Part shown: piece by piece, positions 12,995-15,014 of the stretch | Position numbering within the stretch: the first letter of the stretch is position 1 | How the letters are laid out: each line of letters starts with the position of its first letter | DNA from: Candidatus Nomurabacteria bacterium | Lineage (GTDB): Bacteria > Patescibacteriota > Minisyncoccia > Phycocordibacterales > UBA9973 | Direction of reading: 5' to 3' | DNA: 15,014 bases | Assembly (NCBI GenBank): GCA_020846955.1 | Contig: JADLCZ010000035.1 | Span: 1 to 15,014 of the forward strand | The notes under the pieces: generated by a model | The model's input: the letters and a program-made list of their open reading frames with translations, nothing else | What the model was told of the DNA's origin: nothing | Databases searched by the model: none | Program-made: the position numbers and the translations under genes

Positions 12995-13022
12995 CATATA
13001 TATGTATTAGGAAACAGGAAGT
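12979..13022 (+). other. Long hairpin spanning the helicase stop
   Basis: Two 16-base arms (12979-12994 and 13007-13022, two mismatches) enclose a loop. The loop, with the last arm base, contains the perfect palindrome ACATATATATGT (12994-13005). The left arm includes the helicase stop codon. No U-run follows, so a standard terminator is unlikely; a protein-binding dyad or mRNA 3'-end stabiliser before the recombinase gene is more plausible. Confidence 0.5.
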
Positions 13023-13050
13023 TGCTGTTCCCATTAACAATCATTCACGA

Positions 13051-13056
13051 CATAAT
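13051..13056 (+). promoter_or_regulatory. -10 box of the recombinase gene
   Basis: CATAAT lies 11 bases before the ATG at 13068, giving a leader of only a few bases. No clear -35 or Shine-Dalgarno sequence is present. Confidence 0.35.
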
Positions 13057-13067
13057 AAATCAATATC

Positions 13068-14642
13068 ATGATAAGTAAAACAAAAAGTAAAAAAGTGGCC
13101 GTGACCTATTGCCGCGTTAGCACTGACAGGCAGGCCAAAATTGGACTTTCTATGCAAGAGCAACAACGGCTTTGTGAAGAAAGAGCTCATCAAGAGGGAT
13201 ATTCTATTTTGGAAGTCATAAAAGACGATGGTAAAAGTGCCGGCTCTCTTAAAAGAGCTGGAATGCAACGATTGATGAAATTATCAGTTGAAAAGAAAAT
13301 TGATGCAGTATTTACTGTTCATAGTGATAGAATTGCTCGCAATGCAGATAACTATCTTCAATTAAGAACTTTGTTTCGTGACAATCAAGTCAAGCTCTTT
13401 TTCGTTCAGCTACCAAACCTAGATGATTCAGCAAGTTCAAAGATGATGGACACCATGCTTGCTTCAATCAACCAATACCACAGAGATATCACATCTGAGA
13501 AAGTTACCATGACTATGGAAGGAAAAGCTAAACTCGGATATTTTCCTGGTCTTGCTCCGATTGGGTATAAGAACATTACACGAAAAGACATAGTAGTCGA
13601 AAGAGCAGGACAGAAAATAGTAGTGTTGGACCCCATAAGAGCCCCGCTAGTTAAGAAAGCATTTGAGCTTTACGAGACAGGCAATTTCAACGTCTTCGAC
13701 ATTTGTGATGTTATGTTCGAGAAGGGTCTTCGGACAAAATATGACAAGAAGATAGGCCACAGTCGAATGTATGAAACTTTGAAGAATCGTTTTTACATCG
13801 GAGAAGTTCATTGGGGTAGCGTTAATATAAAGAATGGAAAACACGATAAGTTGATAGACGAAGATTTATTCAATAGGGTTCAAAAACTATTGGAAATAAA
13901 GAACGGACACGCATGTCGCAGAAGAAAGTATACATGGTTATTAAATGGTTTTCTTAAATGCTATACGCACGAATGTAAATACACGGCAGAATGGCATCTC
14001 AAGAAAAAGATAGCTTACTATCATTGCACCAATAGGAACGGCTGCGGTAAGTACATCGAGATGAATAAGCTTGAAGGTATGGTTGCTGATAAGTTCAAAG
14101 ATTTGGAATTCAGCCAAGATTTCATTGATTTGGTCATTGAAAAGGCAAAAAAGATATTCTATGATAGAAGAAAGCTATACGATGATAAGAAAAAAGCTCT
14201 AGTGAATCAAAAAACAGCCTTTGAAACCAAGAGAAAGGTCGCCGAAGATAAACTTTTCAGCGACACTATCTCAGATAGCGACTTTAAGAGAATAAGAGAA
14301 GAAATAACCCAAGAGTTGGAAAATATAGATAATCGGATGATAGAGCTTGAAAGAGGAAGAGAAGTAAATGTAGATGTTGCTCAACAAGTGCTTAATCTGT
14401 CTAGGAATATCCACGATGCGTTTAATAAAGCTTCCCCGAAGCTGAAGCGACAATACCTTTCTTTCTTCTGGGAGCGCTTTGAAGTTGCAGATGGACTTAT
14501 AATAAAATCCGTTCCGTCCCTTCTTTTCGGCCAATTATTGGAATTAGAAAAAGCTTCCTATAAAAATGAAAATAGTAAAAAATCAGTTATATCTAATGAT
14601 TCTTTGAAAGTTATAAAATCTTCTCAACTGTGCGCCCGGTAG
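13068..14642 (+). CDS. Large serine recombinase (integrase)
   Basis: A 524-residue site-specific recombinase that probably integrates and excises the element through a phosphoserine intermediate. The resolvase domain spans about 8-150, with the nucleophile Ser18 in YCRVSTDRQ and the catalytic Arg region SDRIARN (86-92). The recombinase DNA-binding domain covers about 155-280, starting at GLAPIGYKN. A zinc ribbon follows with Cys298, Cys303, Cys320 and Cys326. A coiled-coil-rich region lies at about 355-435, as in phage-type large serine integrases. The last codons TGC GCC CGG TAG lie inside the tRNA-Lys acceptor strand, so the C terminus is supplied by the attachment-site DNA. Its position at the end of the element beside a tRNA supports an integrase role. 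Confidence 0.95.
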   Translation: MISKTKSKKVAVTYCRVSTDRQAKIGLSMQEQQRLCEERAHQEGYSILEVIKDDGKSAGSLKRAGMQRLMKLSVEKKIDAVFTVHSDRIARNADNYLQLRTLFRDNQVKLFFVQLPNLDDSASSKMMDTMLASINQYHRDITSEKVTMTMEGKAKLGYFPGLAPIGYKNITRKDIVVERAGQKIVVLDPIRAPLVKKAFELYETGNFNVFDICDVMFEKGLRTKYDKKIGHSRMYETLKNRFYIGEVHWGSVNIKNGKHDKLIDEDLFNRVQKLLEIKNGHACRRRKYTWLLNGFLKCYTHECKYTAEWHLKKKIAYYHCTNRNGCGKYIEMNKLEGMVADKFKDLEFSQDFIDLVIEKAKKIFYDRRKLYDDKKKALVNQKTAFETKRKVAEDKLFSDTISDSDFKRIREEITQELENIDNRMIELERGREVNVDVAQQVLNLSRNIHDAFNKASPKLKRQYLSFFWERFEVADGLIIKSVPSLLFGQLLELEKASYKNENSKKSVISNDSLKVIKSSQLCAR

Positions 14643-14703
14643 GAATCGAACCTACGACCATCTCCTTAAAAGGGAGCTGCTCTACCGACTGAGCTACGGG
14701 CGC
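14631..14703 (-). tRNA. tRNA-Lys, anticodon TTT
   Basis: A 73-nt cloverleaf with a 7-bp acceptor stem (GCGCCCG with CGGGCGC), D-stem GCTC/GAGC with an AGTCGGTA loop, and anticodon loop CTTTTAA. The T-arm is GTAGG-TTCGATT-CCTAC and the discriminator is A. The 27-43 pair of the anticodon stem is a G-A mismatch. CCA is not encoded. Its 3' end overlaps the recombinase stop region by 12 bases, on the opposite strand. Confidence 0.95.
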
Positions 14704-14782
14704 ATATTTATTTTTTAAAAACCTTTAATTTGCTTATGTATTCGGTTGACCCGCTACAACTAAGCTACGGGCGCATATTTAT
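14692..14782. repeat. 20-bp direct repeat at the tRNA-Lys 5' end
   Basis: AGCTACGGGCGCATATTTAT occurs perfectly at 14692-14711 (inside the tRNA 5' end plus upstream flank) and at 14763-14782. The copies are 71 bases apart, close to one tRNA length. This duplicates both tRNA and non-tRNA sequence, so it is not two independent tRNA genes. Confidence 0.9.
14745..14774 (-). pseudogene. Truncated tRNA 5' relic
   Basis: Read on the minus strand from 14774, this repeats the acceptor 5' strand GCGCCCG, the TA linker and a decayed D-arm (GCTT, then AGTTG-TA, then GCGG). It then loses all similarity to a tRNA, with no anticodon arm or T-arm. It is best read as the remnant of a duplicated or disrupted tRNA-Lys. 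Confidence 0.6.
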
Positions 14783-14790
14783 GCTATACT
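14782..14790 (+). promoter_or_regulatory. Extended -10 promoter of the SpoU/TrmH gene
   Basis: TGCTATACT (TG 14782-14783, hexamer 14785-14790) fits an extended -10. The ATG at 14808 lies 17 bases on, so the leader would be about ten bases with no Shine-Dalgarno sequence. Its TG overlaps the end of the 20-bp repeat. Confidence 0.5.
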
Positions 14791-14807
14791 CAAAATTATC
14801 ACATTTT

Positions 14808-15014
14808 ATGATAAAAATCAACCAAAAACCTAAGTTTTCAAATAATATTTTAATTCTCCCCGATATCCGATCAGCTCAAAATGTGGGCTCTATGTTTAGA
14901 ACTTGCGATGCTGTAGGTGTAAACAAAGTATATATAGTAGGGTACACACCAACACCAATAGACAAGTTTGGTAGGAAGCGCTCTGATATTGCCAAAGCCT
15001 CGCTTGGTGCAGAA
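14808..15014 (+). CDS. SpoU/TrmH-family RNA 2'-O-methyltransferase, N-terminal part
   Basis: The first 69 residues of a SPOUT-fold enzyme that methylates the ribose 2'-O of tRNA or rRNA; it runs off the window. The segment ILPDIRSAQNVGSMFRTCDAVGVNKVYIVG is the family's motif 1, with the conserved Asn and the catalytic-type Arg of N-x-G-x2-x-R. The following TPTPID and KASLGAE segments also match. There is no N-terminal L30e-type RNA-binding extension, so this is probably a short TrmH-like form. It lies just beyond the integration site and is part of the host backbone. Confidence 0.9.
   Translation, partial: MIKINQKPKFSNNILILPDIRSAQNVGSMFRTCDAVGVNKVYIVGYTPTPIDKFGRKRSDIAKASLGAE

Larger units (their letters stand above)
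5351..14642. mobile_element. Probable integrated element with restriction-modification cargo
   Basis: The region between the strong terminator (5335) and tRNA-Lys holds a serine integrase, a RepA-like helicase, a terminase-small-subunit-like protein, several unknown small genes and a restriction-modification operon, flanked by housekeeping genes. The right end is firm: the integrase runs into the tRNA-Lys 3' end. The left end is only estimated, because no second copy of the tRNA 3' end is visible in the window, and the stretch 4927-5350 could also belong to the element. No capsid, large terminase, relaxase or secretion gene is present, so this resembles an integrative plasmid or a phage satellite more than a prophage. 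Confidence 0.65.

Noticed and set aside
5493..14560. AAAGCTTCCT shared by the left spacer (5503) and the end of the recombinase gene (14550) as attachment cores
   Set aside because: Ten bases shared in AT-rich DNA are weak evidence. The right copy lies within coding sequence well before the tRNA, and flanking similarity does not extend.
1..15014. CRISPR arrays, insertion sequences and a classic prophage
   Set aside because: No regularly spaced direct repeats, transposase or terminal inverted repeats are seen, and no capsid, portal, tail or large terminase genes.

Overview
The window most resembles a chromosome segment of a Patescibacteria / Candidate Phyla Radiation bacterium, probably of the Parcubacteria type. 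This is an inference from overall style, not a database match. The DNA is AT-rich, and Shine-Dalgarno sequences are missing before nearly all starts. Several genes have a -10 box so close to the ATG that their mRNAs should be leaderless. The delta-like clamp-loader protein is short and the tRNA lacks an encoded CCA. TGA is used as a stop (4295-4297), so the code is not the TGA=Gly code of Gracilibacteria/SR1.

Region 1, host backbone (1-4926): the C-terminal part of DNA polymerase I with all three catalytic motifs; an 838-residue secreted protein whose 14 repeats split 7+7 around an inserted domain, which predicts two seven-bladed beta-propellers; an ICMT/PEMT-like membrane methyltransferase; and, overlapping it by ATGA, a small DNA polymerase III delta-like protein.

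Region 2, structured spacer (4927-5526): no credible protein gene. It holds a bidirectional terminator, a consensus-like promoter pointing left that would make an approximately 190-nt RNA, a perfect 9-bp DnaA-box match, a GC-rich block with two mutually exclusive stems, a strong terminator, and the promoter of the next operon with a dyad.

Region 3, probable integrated element (about 5.35-14.63 kb): it opens with an overlapping three-gene restriction-modification operon (two different cytosine-5 methyltransferases and an HNH endonuclease). A likely structured RNA of about 165 nt follows, with a near-linkerless four-way junction and a possible loop-tail pseudoknot. Next come a two-helix membrane protein, a convergent PD-(D/E)XK-like protein, a terminase-small-subunit-like protein, an unknown 241-residue protein, two small unknown proteins (one a GTG-start ORF of 50 codons), a RepA/AAA_25-type helicase with an N-terminal zinc knuckle, and a large serine recombinase. 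No capsid, portal, large terminase or conjugation gene is present.

Region 4, right junction (14631-15014): tRNA-Lys(TTT) on the minus strand, whose 3' end supplies the last three codons and stop of the recombinase. A 20-bp duplication of the tRNA 5' end with its flank follows, and then the start of a SpoU/TrmH RNA 2'-O-methyltransferase. The recombinase probably integrates the element at the tRNA-Lys 3' end, the helicase may serve its replication, and the restriction-modification genes would be defensive or addictive cargo. The left end could not be located by a repeat.
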